64,000 nucleotides of DNA, from the NCBI RefSeq assembly GCF_026168515.1, contig NZ_CP093443.1:3906001-3970000 (forward strand). The letters are read 5' to 3'. Both the position numbers and the translations under genes were made by a program. The notes beneath the pieces were generated by a model. The model ran no database searches and was not told the DNA's origin. It saw nothing but the letters and a program-made list of their open reading frames with translations. This document shows, piece after piece, positions 26,538 through 34,711 of this stretch. Position 1 is the first letter of the stretch; every line of letters starts with the position of its first letter. Source of the stretch: Brevibacterium spongiae (lineage in GTDB: Bacteria; Actinomycetota; Actinomycetes; Actinomycetales; Brevibacteriaceae).

Positions 26538-27497
26538 ATGAGCGACGTTCCACAGAGGCCGCGCATTCGTCCGGCGACAAGTGATGACTGGCAGAAGGAT
26601 CAAGGCGATCCTGCTGGTCAGAAGCCGTCGTACGGGAATGAGGCGGGGCGTTCGCCTGCCGATTTCGACAATTCGACTTATTACGAATACCTCGAGCGGC
26701 ACACCGGAGAACAGTCGATTTCGAAAGCCCGCTCCGGCAATGTCTTCGCCCCGGCCGGTCACTCTCCCTTCGACGACGACGCTCATGCAGCGCGACCTCA
26801 GCCGCCGGCACACGCGCCCGGCCCATACGGCAACGACTCCGGTCAGACTCCGCTTCCTGCCGCAGCGAATGACCCGCAGACTCCTCCTCCCCCGCAGTTT
26901 CCTCCTCACGTCCCTCCGCAGCGGGAATCGAAGCGCCGCAACGGCCTCAAGGTCACGGGCGTCATCGTCGCCCTGTCCCTCGTCCTCGCGCTCGTCGCGT
27001 TTTTCGGCATCCGGTGGCTGGCTCCGTCGTCGGGCACAGTGCCTGTCGACGTCGGCTCCGAGGAACCGTCTGCCCCGTCGCCCAGTCCCACCGACGACCT
27101 CGTACAGCCTTCCCAGAGCCCGGAGGAGAAGCTGGACTCGTATACGGAAACGGGCACGGAGAAGGCCGCTGACCTCGAAGGACAGTGGGTGACTCAGGTG
27201 AGCGCGAAGAACGTCGGCCTCGAAGCCGACGGCAAGACGTGGAGCGCGCAGGACATCCTCAACGAGTACGAGGCCAATAAGGTCAAATATCCCGGGGCGA
27301 TCCTCATCCACAGCGGAGACTGGGCCTCGTACAAGAACGGCAGCTACTGGGTGACGATCGTCGACACCGGTTACAGCGACCCGGAACCGGCACTCGACAA
27401 GTGCCGTTCCTGGGGCCTCGACCGTGACCACTGTCTGGCGAAGCGACTTGTCAAGGACGGCAGCTCGAAGGACAACAGCGCCTACCTCGACGAGTGA
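26538..27497 (+). CDS. Single-pass membrane protein, unknown function
   Basis: A 319-residue protein. Residues 1-135 are cytoplasmic, polar and Pro-rich (TPPPPQFPPHVPPQ). A single membrane segment follows at about 140-160 (VTGVIVALSLVLALVAFFGI), then an extracytoplasmic part with a Ser/Pro-rich linker. The C-terminal globular domain of about 105 residues has many Trp/Tyr (GDWASYKNGSYWVTIVDTGY) and two Cys (KCRSWGLDRDHC). The ATG has GGAGGA six bases upstream. The layout is common for actinobacterial envelope proteins that hold a small periplasmic module; I do not recognise the domain. Confidence 0.8.
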   Translation: MSDVPQRPRIRPATSDDWQKDQGDPAGQKPSYGNEAGRSPADFDNSTYYEYLERHTGEQSISKARSGNVFAPAGHSPFDDDAHAARPQPPAHAPGPYGNDSGQTPLPAAANDPQTPPPPQFPPHVPPQRESKRRNGLKVTGVIVALSLVLALVAFFGIRWLAPSSGTVPVDVGSEEPSAPSPSPTDDLVQPSQSPEEKLDSYTETGTEKAADLEGQWVTQVSAKNVGLEADGKTWSAQDILNEYEANKVKYPGAILIHSGDWASYKNGSYWVTIVDTGYSDPEPALDKCRSWGLDRDHCLAKRLVKDGSSKDNSAYLDE

Positions 27498-27665
27498 TCT
27501 GGGGCGATTGGTCGAACTGATCGAACAGTCGTGGTCGAGCAATCGCGGTCGAACAAACGGGATCGAACAGCCGGGTCTCCTCGGCATCTGCAGCAGGTGG
27601 TAGCTCAGCGTCTTGCCGAGCCCACTCTGACGGCTTCTCAGCTCCGCCGGGGGACCGAATGAGTT

Positions 27666-27726
27666 GTGGTCACCGAACCGAGGGGAAATGACCGATTCAA
27701 CGGTTCTCCCTCGGTTCAGTGACCAC
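27666..27726. terminator. Long inverted repeat between convergent genes
   Basis: Arms 27666-27686 (gtggtcaccgaaccgagggga) and 27707-27726 (tccctcggttcagtgaccac) pair almost perfectly around a 20-base loop. The element lies between the convergent 26538 gene and the E2 gene. The phrase cagtgaccac recurs at 27732. Probable bidirectional terminator. Confidence 0.75.
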
Positions 27727-27783
27727 AGACGCGGTCCAGTGACCACGAACGGCACCGAACGGCGGTAAGAAAGTGTGCCGTGG

Positions 27784-27832
27784 CCCTCAGGCCAGCGGCC
27801 CTCAGACCAGCGGCAGACCTCAGGCCAGCAGC
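27784..27832. repeat. Three tandem copies of the E2 stop-codon region
   Basis: On the minus strand the E2 end reads ctgctgctggcctgaggt, then ctgccgctggtctgaggg, then ccgctggcctgaggg. The last six codons and the TGA are therefore present three times, the second and third copies lying after the true stop (27820-27822). Confidence 0.9.
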
Positions 27833-29259
27833 AGTGTCGGGTCCTGCAGGCCCCGACCGACGTCGGCGAGGAACTTCGAGATGATCTCCCCGTCGACGAC
27901 ACGGTGATCGGCACTGACGGAGAGCGTCGTGATCTCGCGCGGCACGATCTCGTCGCCTACGACCCACGGCTTCTTCCGGATCTGGCCGAAGGCGAGGATC
28001 GCGGCCTCACCCGGGTTGATGATCGGCGTGCCGGCATCGACTCCGAAGACTCCGACGTTCGTGATCGTGATGGTTCCGCCGGCCTGATCGGCCGGCGGCG
28101 TTTTGCCTGAACGCGCCAGGGCGGTGAGGTCCTGGATGCCCTGTGCGAGTTCTCCCAGACCCATGGCGTGTGCGTTCTTGATGTTCGGCACGATGAGGCC
28201 GCGCGGGGTGGCCGCCGCGATCCCCAGGTTGACGTACTTCTTCACGACGATCTCGTCGCCCTCGAGACACGAGTTGATCCGCGGATTGCGGCCCACGGCC
28301 CACGCTACGGCCTTGGCCACGATGAGCAGCGGCGAGACCTTGACGTCCTCGCCGAGGAACTTCGAGGACTTCAGCCGGCGGACCATCGCCATCGTCTCGG
28401 TGACGTCGACGTCGAGGAACTCCGTGACATGCGGCATCGTGAATGCCGAATCGACCATGGCCTTGGCCATCATCTTCGTCACGCCCTTGAACGGGATCCG
28501 CTCCTCGAGTTCGCCAGATCCACTCGCCGAGGCGACCGCCGGTGCCGTTGCACCCGCCGTGGCCATACTCGCCTGGTTTGCCGCCGCGTGCACGTCGTCG
28601 CGGGTCACGTCCCCGTGGGGACCGGTGGGCGCGACCTGTGAGAGGTCGACGCCGAGGTCTTTCGCGAGCTTCCGCACGGGCGGCTTCGCCAGGGGCCTGC
28701 CCGGCGAAGCGGGTGCTGCCTCGGCCGGTGCGGACTGTGCCGGGGCAGTCGGTACGGCCGGGGCCGCCTGCGTCGGGGCAGCCTGCGGAGCGACCGGAGC
28801 GTCTGATGCCGGTGACTCCGGAGCAGCGACCGCTGCCGGTGCGGGCACCGGTCCGCCCTTGCGGGGACGGCGCTTCGATGAGGTCGTCTTAGCGCCGTAT
28901 CCGACCAGGGTGGCCCCTCCGTCGGCGTCCGCATCGGACGCGGGCGCCGCCTCGGCGGGAGTGTCTGCGCTGCTCGCACCGGATGCGCCACCGGAAGCGG
29001 GAGCCGCCTCGGCGGTGGAACCCGGTTCGCCGAAGCGGATGATCGGAGTCCCGACCTCGATGGTCTGCCCTTCTTCGACGAGGAGGGCGCCCACTGTGCC
29101 GGCCTGCGGGCTGGGCAGCTCGACGAGAGACTTCGCGGTCTCGATCTCGACGAGAATCTGGTTGACGGTGACGGTGTCGCCGGGGGCGACCTTCCACGCG
29201 ACGATATCGGCCTCGGTCAGGCCCTCACCGACGTCGGGAAGAGGAAATTCGAATGACAT
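27820..29259 (-). CDS. Dihydrolipoamide acyltransferase (E2) of 2-oxoacid dehydrogenase
   Basis: The 479-residue core subunit of a branched-chain 2-oxoacid or pyruvate dehydrogenase complex. The lipoyl domain (residues 1-80) has its lysine at position 43 in EIETAKSLVELPS. An Ala/Pro-rich linker follows, then the E1/E3-binding domain (LAKPPVRKLAKDLGVDLSQV). The catalytic domain has SADHRVVDGE with the active-site His near residue 452. Start MSFEFPLPDVGEGLTEADIV is the standard N-terminus. The single lipoyl domain and gene order E1alpha-E1beta-E2 favour the branched-chain (bkd) type. E3 is not in the window. Confidence 0.93.
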   Translation of the reverse strand: MSFEFPLPDVGEGLTEADIVAWKVAPGDTVTVNQILVEIETAKSLVELPSPQAGTVGALLVEEGQTIEVGTPIIRFGEPGSTAEAAPASGGASGASSADTPAEAAPASDADADGGATLVGYGAKTTSSKRRPRKGGPVPAPAAVAAPESPASDAPVAPQAAPTQAAPAVPTAPAQSAPAEAAPASPGRPLAKPPVRKLAKDLGVDLSQVAPTGPHGDVTRDDVHAAANQASMATAGATAPAVASASGSGELEERIPFKGVTKMMAKAMVDSAFTMPHVTEFLDVDVTETMAMVRRLKSSKFLGEDVKVSPLLIVAKAVAWAVGRNPRINSCLEGDEIVVKKYVNLGIAAATPRGLIVPNIKNAHAMGLGELAQGIQDLTALARSGKTPPADQAGGTITITNVGVFGVDAGTPIINPGEAAILAFGQIRKKPWVVGDEIVPREITTLSVSADHRVVDGEIISKFLADVGRGLQDPTLLLA

Positions 29260-29277
29260 TCTTGGCTCTCCTCGAGA

Positions 29278-30255
29278 TCAGTAGGACAGGACTCGGTCGA
29301 CACCGTCGAAGATGCGATCGAGATCGGGCAGGTAATGCTCTTCCATCCGCGAACCGGGGTACGGCGTGTGGTACCCGCCGACGCGGATGACCGGGGCCTC
29401 GAGGTTGAAGAAGCAGCGTTCGGTGATCCGTGCGGCGATCTCGGATCCCAGGCCCAGGAAGGTCGGAGCCTCGTGGGCGACGACGAGGCGACCGGTCTTC
29501 ATCACGGACTTCTCGACCGTGGTGAAGTCGATCGGGCTGAGTCCGCGCAGATCGATGAGCTCGACGCTCTTGCCTTCGTCAGCGGCCGCTGCCACGACAT
29601 CTTGGGCGGTCGGCATCAGCGGACCGTAGGCGACAAGAGTGACATCGGTGCCCTCGGACACGACGCGAGCGTCGTGCATGCCCAGGCCGCCGCGGTCGGA
29701 GGTGTCGACGTCCCCACGCTGCCAGTAGCGGCGTTTGGGTTCGAAGAACATCACCGGGTCGTCGCTCTTGATGGCGTCCTGGATCATCCAGTACGCGTCG
29801 TGGGCATTCGACGGGGTGATCAGCCGGAGGCCGGCGTGGTGGGCGAATACGGTCTCCGGGCTCTCCGAATGGTGTTCGGGTGAGCCGATGCCGCCGCCGT
29901 AGGGCACGCGGATGACCAACGGCATGCGCTCTTTGCCCAGTGTGCGGTTGTGGAGCTTCGCGACCTGGGTGACGATCTGGTCGTAGGCCGGGAAGATGAA
30001 CGCATCGAACTGGATCTCGATGACCGGACGGTAGCCGCGGATGGCCATGCCGATCGAGGTGCCGACGATTCCGGATTCGGCCAGCGGGGCATCGATGACC
30101 CGCTGCGGACCGAAGTCCTTCTGCAGGCCCTCGGTGACGCGGAAGACGCCGCCGAGCTTTCCGATGTCCTCACCGATGAGGACGACCTTCGGGTCGTCCT
30201 CCATGGCCTTGCGCATTCCGGCGGTGATCGCCTTCGAAAGGGGAAGCTTCTCCAT
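29278..30255 (-). CDS. 2-Oxoacid dehydrogenase E1 component, beta subunit
   Basis: A 325-residue transketolase-like subunit that pairs with the upstream alpha subunit for thiamine-diphosphate-dependent decarboxylation. It shows VVLIGEDIGKLGGVFRVTEG, DAPLAESGIVGTSIGMAI, EIQFDAFIFPAYDQIVTQVA and, near the C-terminus, VVAHEAPTFLGLGSEIAA. Its ATG at 30255 shares one base with the stop of the alpha gene (TGATG). Eighteen bases separate it from the E2 gene. Confidence 0.95.
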   Translation of the reverse strand: MEKLPLSKAITAGMRKAMEDDPKVVLIGEDIGKLGGVFRVTEGLQKDFGPQRVIDAPLAESGIVGTSIGMAIRGYRPVIEIQFDAFIFPAYDQIVTQVAKLHNRTLGKERMPLVIRVPYGGGIGSPEHHSESPETVFAHHAGLRLITPSNAHDAYWMIQDAIKSDDPVMFFEPKRRYWQRGDVDTSDRGGLGMHDARVVSEGTDVTLVAYGPLMPTAQDVVAAAADEGKSVELIDLRGLSPIDFTTVEKSVMKTGRLVVAHEAPTFLGLGSEIAARITERCFFNLEAPVIRVGGYHTPYPGSRMEEHYLPDLDRIFDGVDRVLSY

Positions 30256-31409
30256 CAGGCCTCACCCGCATCGGCGAACGAAGCCTGGTAAGCCAGGAAC
30301 TCTTCGCGTTCCTCGTCGACGAGGGGGTGGGGTTCTGCGGTGACATGAGCGAACATCTCGACAGGGTCGGGGTCCTCCATCGTCATGCAGTTGTGGCGGA
30401 TACGAGCGGCCAGGGTGTCGGCTTCGGCGTCCACCTCGGCGAAGAACTCGTCGCTGGTCTCGGTGTGTTTGTCGAGGTAGGTCTTGAGGCGGGTGATCGG
30501 GTCGCGGTCCTCCCAGATCTCCTCTTCGGCCTTGTCGCGGTACTTCGTCGGGTCATCGGCCGTGGTGTGCGCACCGCGACGGTAGGTGAAGGCTTCGATG
30601 AGCATCGGACCGTGGCCGGCGCGCACCGAGTCGAGGCTGGCGCGGGCGACGGAGTACATCGCGATGATGTCGTTGCCGTCGACGCGGATGCCGGGGACTC
30701 CGAATCCCTCGCCGCGCTTGCACAGGGGTGCGGCGGTCTGGACGTGCGTGGGTTCGGAGATGGCCCACTGGTTGTTCTGGCAGAAGAACAGCACCGGGGC
30801 GTGGAAGGCTCCGGCGAAGGTCAGCGCCTCGGAGACATCACCCTGCGAGGTGGCGCCGTCGCCGAAGCAGGCGATGGACACTGTGTCGCGGTCGATGTCG
30901 CCGGTGCCGACGTCGCCGTCCATGGCCACACCCATGGCGTAGCCGGTGGCGTGCAGGGCCTGCGAGCCGATGACGATGGTGTAGGTGTGGAACCGGTGTT
31001 CCTGCGGATCCCAACCGCCGTGGTTCTGACCGCGGAAGATGCTGAGCAGGGTTTCTGGTTCGACGCCGCGAGTGTAGGCGAGGCCGTGTTCGCGGTAGGT
31101 GGGGAAGACGAAATCTTGGGGGCGGGCGGCTCGGCCCATGCCGATCTGGGCTGCTTCCTGGCCGAACAGCGGTGCCCACAGGCCCAGCTGCCCCTGGCGC
31201 TGGAGGGCTGCGCCTTCGGCGTCGATGCGGCGCACAAGGACCATGTCCCGGTAGAAGCCGCGCAGATCCTCATCGGTGAGTTCTGCTGCGAAGGCATCGT
31301 ATTCACCGGATTCGACGCGGTTGCCGTCCTCGGTGAGCATCTGGATCATTCTGGGCTCCGAAGACTGACTGTGGGCAGCGCCGGTTCCCACTGAAATGTT
31401 GGAGGTCAT
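30255..31409 (-). CDS. 2-Oxoacid dehydrogenase E1 component, alpha subunit
   Basis: A 384-residue thiamine-diphosphate enzyme subunit. The ThDP motif starts at FGDGATSQGD and ends at NNQWAIS. The phosphorylation-loop region RRGAHTTADDPTKYR is typical of branched-chain and actinobacterial pyruvate E1alpha. The ATG at 31409 (MTSNISVG) has AAGGAG eight bases upstream; an earlier start at 31442 has none. First gene of the E1alpha-E1beta-E2 operon. Confidence 0.95.
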   Translation of the reverse strand: MTSNISVGTGAAHSQSSEPRMIQMLTEDGNRVESGEYDAFAAELTDEDLRGFYRDMVLVRRIDAEGAALQRQGQLGLWAPLFGQEAAQIGMGRAARPQDFVFPTYREHGLAYTRGVEPETLLSIFRGQNHGGWDPQEHRFHTYTIVIGSQALHATGYAMGVAMDGDVGTGDIDRDTVSIACFGDGATSQGDVSEALTFAGAFHAPVLFFCQNNQWAISEPTHVQTAAPLCKRGEGFGVPGIRVDGNDIIAMYSVARASLDSVRAGHGPMLIEAFTYRRGAHTTADDPTKYRDKAEEEIWEDRDPITRLKTYLDKHTETSDEFFAEVDAEADTLAARIRHNCMTMEDPDPVEMFAHVTAEPHPLVDEEREEFLAYQASFADAGEA

Positions 31410-31887
31410 TCCAGTTCTCCTTTGTTCGAGGTCCATCTTCACCGGAGGTGACCAGTGGTGGACCGAGTCCGTCGGGCAGGCCCTCGGATGTGAGAACTCG
31501 CCCTCGAGTGATCTGATTCACAGGTGATCTAACGATACCGAATCCACTCACTGCTTGCCACTCTCGCCATGCGGTCTGAGTATCAAAAGTGCAGGTCAGG
31601 AACAGACTATGGGCAAACTTGGACACATGTGGCTCAGTTCCAAAGGCTGCGACGGACAATTGTCGGTCTCCGCTGAGAAGCTTCATCGTCCGACAAACGC
31701 ACGTCCGAGCACCGAGGCGGCAAAATTGTCAGGCCCCGTAACCGCAATATCGTCGGCCCTGGGCGGCCCGCGGAGGGCCGCGTAACCGCGATATCGTCGT
31801 GCGCCGAGGCGGCCCGTGGACGGGTGCAAGACCCGTGAACGGCCGCGAACCCCGGAGACCGCTGCCAGCTCCGGTGCGCTTGCGGGC
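31410..31887. promoter_or_regulatory. 478-base intergenic region with palindromic and repeated motifs
   Basis: The promoter of the E1alpha operon must lie here. Close to the gene, gtgatctgattcacaggtgatct (about 31507-31530) contains gtgatct twice and could be a regulator site. Further away are the palindrome gacaattgtc (31654-31663) and two copies of cgtaaccgc(a/g)atatcgtcg at 31737-31755 and 31781-31799, each with a cgatatcg-like core. The far end carries a duplicate of the next gene's stop region. No gene is seen. Confidence 0.5.
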
Positions 31888-31901
31888 TCAGGTGCGCTTG
31901 C
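31869..31901. repeat. 18-bp duplication of a gene 3' end
   Basis: ctccggtgcgcttgc (31869-31883) and ctcaggtgcgcttgc (31887-31901) repeat the end of the hydrolase gene, including its stop region (31888-31890), with an 18-base period. Confidence 0.85.
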
Positions 31902-33408
31902 GCTTGCCCTGGTAGTCGCGGGTCTTCGCGAGATCGCCGGTGAAGAAGCCCGAATTCTTCGCAGTGAAGCGTTCGAGGCCCGGATGCCCCGCACGCAGCA
32001 GCAGTCCGATCGAGGCAGCATAGGCCGATGACGAATGCGCGGCACCGGCCGAGGCGAACATCTCATCGAGCTCGGCATCGGTCTTGTTCGCCAGGCCCGG
32101 GGCCTTGCGCAGTTCGTCGGGGTCGTAGTCGACGGTGATCGTCGACCAGTTCGCCGACGCCGGGTTCTCCCCACCGTCGAGATCGGGCACCAGATCCTGT
32201 TCGTGCTCGATGGAGAGCACGTCGATGCCCGAGTCGATCGGGAAGTCGGAGACCGGGGCGCCCACGGTCATCAGGGCGGTGACGTTGACGTCGTCGAGGA
32301 ACGCCTGATCCGCGGCCAGGGAGCCTGCGGTGATGCCGCCCTGCGAGTATCCGACGAGCATCACCTCCGCGTCCCGGCCGATGCCGGCATCGGCGATGGC
32401 CTGCCGCACCATTTCGCGCATCACCGTGTCGTTGCCGGCCATGCCCTGCACGTTCGTCGTCAGGTCGGTCGTGTTGTCGCCGGACTTCGGTGACCAGTCG
32501 GTGGTCGCGGGGACGTAGACGATGTAGCGGGTGGTTCCGTCGGGGCCGACGATCTCTTCGATGCGCACCTGCCCGGAGTCCGCACCGCGGTGGCAGTTCG
32601 CCTCTCGGATATAGAGGTCTTCGACGTCCCGAGGCGGTTCTGTATGCGGCGGGGTCAGCCCCTTCGCCTTCCACACCTCGACGTCGGAGGGCAGCAGCAG
32701 GCCGAACCGGTTGGCACCGGCGAGCACCCAGACTGTCATCGACTGCGAATCGTGCGGCCAGAAGGCGTGACCGACCGGTGAGTCCAACATCCCCGGCGGC
32801 AGGCCCATGAACCCGACGACGATGCCGGGCAGCACATGTTCGATGAGTGCCCCGGACACATCGGAGTTCTCGAACACGAGCGTGATCAGGGCTTCTTTCG
32901 CCTGCGCCTTGGTCTTGCCGAGGTCGATGCCGAAGTGTTTGACGATGAGGTCATCGAGTCCGGTGGCGTCGAGGATCTTCGTCACCGCGATGACCTGACC
33001 GCCGATGACGAGGGTGACCGGGATGAGGACGGGCAGGCTCATCGCGATCGCCCGTCCGGTGGCCCAGCCGAGTGCGTCGAGGAGTCCCCCGAAGACTTCG
33101 CTGATGCCCTTCTCCGCTTGCCGGTAGGCGAATGCGGCGGTTCGCACGCCGAGCAGCGTGGCCTCGAGTTCGATGAGCACGACGGCCAGCTGACGGTGGA
33201 ATCGGGCTCGGCAGGCGTCGAGGTTGAGTGCAGTGATCGGGGCGGGCACCTGGGTGAGCAGGGTCGCCAGATCGAAATCGGCGATGCTCGCCTCCATGCT
33301 CAGCTCGCCGATGTCGCTCATCACGGTCTGCAGCGCGTCTCCGCTGCCGTCGGCGCGTTCGTCGACGGTGATGCGTCCACCGCCGCGGGTGGTTGAGTCG
33401 ACCGTCAC
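31888..33408 (-). CDS. Putative type VII-secreted alpha/beta hydrolase
   Basis: A 506-residue protein. Residues about 20-170 are helical and amphipathic with a hydrophobic middle (GRAIAMSLPVLIPVTLVIGG), and look like the N-terminal region of ESX/LXG-type cargo. Residues about 290-440 form an alpha/beta hydrolase similar in layout to mycobacterial PE-PPE/cutinase-like domains. It has RYIVYVPATTDWSP, the nucleophile elbow VGYSQGGITAG (Ser355), an Asp in SIEHEQDLVPDLDGG and a His in GAAHSSSAY as possible triad members. The lipid or ester substrate is unknown. The ATG overlaps the stop of the preceding gene (ATGA). Secretion by a type VII system is inferred from the small WXG-like partner two genes upstream. 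Confidence 0.78.
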   Translation of the reverse strand: MTVDSTTRGGGRITVDERADGSGDALQTVMSDIGELSMEASIADFDLATLLTQVPAPITALNLDACRARFHRQLAVVLIELEATLLGVRTAAFAYRQAEKGISEVFGGLLDALGWATGRAIAMSLPVLIPVTLVIGGQVIAVTKILDATGLDDLIVKHFGIDLGKTKAQAKEALITLVFENSDVSGALIEHVLPGIVVGFMGLPPGMLDSPVGHAFWPHDSQSMTVWVLAGANRFGLLLPSDVEVWKAKGLTPPHTEPPRDVEDLYIREANCHRGADSGQVRIEEIVGPDGTTRYIVYVPATTDWSPKSGDNTTDLTTNVQGMAGNDTVMREMVRQAIADAGIGRDAEVMLVGYSQGGITAGSLAADQAFLDDVNVTALMTVGAPVSDFPIDSGIDVLSIEHEQDLVPDLDGGENPASANWSTITVDYDPDELRKAPGLANKTDAELDEMFASAGAAHSSSAYAASIGLLLRAGHPGLERFTAKNSGFFTGDLAKTRDYQGKRKRT

Positions 33409-34208
33409 CGGATCCCCATCGTCAGCGTGCGGGTGAGCACCGCGCTCAGCAGCTTCCGCACCGCCGTCTCCCCTGCTTCGACGTCGGCATCGACGGTGAC
33501 ACGGTCCCCTCGGCGCTCAAGGACCGGGCGGTACCAGGTCCCGCCTCGGCGGTGGAGGAATTCCATCCCGGCGGCCCCTCCTCGCGCCGCCCAGCTGAGG
33601 GTGAGCACGCAGTCGTGTTCGACGAGTTCGGCAAGGTCTTCGACGACGCGTCCGACCTGCCCCGGGCCGATCCGTCGCAGAAGCTGATGCCCGGCGAAGT
33701 CCTCGAAGCCCTCGCCCCGCAGGGCCGCCACGCCGTGGCCTCTGCCTGCCCCGAGGCAGACAGCGAGGTGCACGGTTTCGATGCCCGAGGACAGGACGAC
33801 GGTGATGCGGGTGCTCGTCTCGTGAAGCTCCGAAGCGAATCCGCGCACCCAGGCCGTGAGCACGTCGAGTTCCCGTCTCGTCCCGGCGGATTCTTCGTCT
33901 CCCCCACCCGCCGAGGCGGGACCCTTGTTGACGTCCCCCGCCGAGGTGGCGCCTGAGTCGGGGTTCCCCGCCGAGGTGGTGCCCCGGTTCGACTGCTCAG
34001 CCGTGGTGGCGACTGCGCCACCCGCCTCCCCCGACGTGGCAGCCGAGCCGGGGTTCCCATCCTCGGTGACTGTCGCGGTTGTGCCGTTCCGCTGCGGCAG
34101 CAGCTCGGGCGGCCACAGTCGACGCAGCCGCTCAGGCAGCCGCAGGATGCGGTCGTGGTCGACGAGGATCCACCGTTCGACGGTGTCCGCGGCGCAGTCA
34201 GCATTCAC
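33405..34208 (-). CDS. Unknown protein of the WXG-like cluster, possible cargo chaperone
   Basis: A 267-residue protein in two blocks. Residues 1-40 (ERWILVDHDRILRLPERLRR) and about 115-267 look globular, with LDVLTAWVRGFASELHETST and alternating beta-strands. Between them is a low-complexity Gly/Ser/Thr/Ala linker with degenerate repeats of the type TTSAGNPDSGATSAG, which are also visible as repeated ccccgccgaggtgg in the DNA at 33900-34000. The size and position between a WXG-like gene and a putative cargo gene recall EspG-type chaperones, but the sequence match is too weak to name it. GTG 34208 overlaps the upstream stop (GTGA). Confidence 0.7.
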   Translation of the reverse strand: MNADCAADTVERWILVDHDRILRLPERLRRLWPPELLPQRNGTTATVTEDGNPGSAATSGEAGGAVATTAEQSNRGTTSAGNPDSGATSAGDVNKGPASAGGGDEESAGTRRELDVLTAWVRGFASELHETSTRITVVLSSGIETVHLAVCLGAGRGHGVAALRGEGFEDFAGHQLLRRIGPGQVGRVVEDLAELVEHDCVLTLSWAARGGAAGMEFLHRRGGTWYRPVLERRGDRVTVDADVEAGETAVRKLLSAVLTRTLTMGIR

Positions 34209-34450
34209 AGTTGGATCCGTCCTCCCGCCGAGACGACCTGCAAGTGCAGGTCGTAGGCTTCGGCGAGGCTGTCCGCACGCTCGGCGAGCTTGTCGATCGA
34301 CTCCGCACTCGACGTCACCCGGTCGGCGAGCAGGTGCCCGGCAGGGGAATCCCAGCTGTCGATCTGACGACAGCACTGTGCCACCGACCGCAGCAGGTCC
34401 GCTCGCTGCCGCCACTGGTCGCGATTGCGCGCCAACTCGTCCGTGATCAC
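34205..34450 (-). CDS. Small helical WXG100-like protein
   Basis: An 81-residue helical protein: ELARNRDQWRQRADLLRSVA, then DSWDSPAGHLLADRVTSSAE and a second amphipathic helix. The Trp-x-Ser-Pro-Ala turn between two helices fits the WXG100/ESAT-6-like fold of type VII secretion substrates or partners. The start is GTG 34450 because GGAGGAG lies six bases before it; the frame stays open to 34639, but the extra codons are Arg/Pro-rich and have no ribosome site. Its stop overlaps the next gene. No EccC/EssC-type secretion ATPase is in the window. Confidence 0.65.
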   Translation of the reverse strand: MITDELARNRDQWRQRADLLRSVAQCCRQIDSWDSPAGHLLADRVTSSAESIDKLAERADSLAEAYDLHLQVVSAGGRIQL

Positions 34451-34711
34451 CTGCGTCTCCTCCCACCGCTCGGATCGGTCCTCGTCCCCGATCTCTTCGA
34501 CCGTAGAAGGCTCCGGGCAGGCCGAGGAAGTCCCGATCTTCGGCCTGGGGAAGGGCCACGGCCGTCCACAGGCCGCAGGTGTCGCAGTCACCGTCTGATC
34601 CACAGGCCACCGCGTCCGAGTCCTCTGCGCACCGCGCATTCGCCGGACTGGTTGGTCGGTCGGGAACGGACGAGTTCCGCCTCGTGTGGCCGCTCATGAG
34701 AAAATGAGGGT

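Noticed and set aside
26192..26566. 124-codon minus-strand reading frame upstream of the 26538 gene
   Set aside because: Mixed Cys/Arg/Ser composition, no ribosome site, overlap with the start of the real plus-strand gene, and no recognisable domain. A gene remnant is possible but unsupported.
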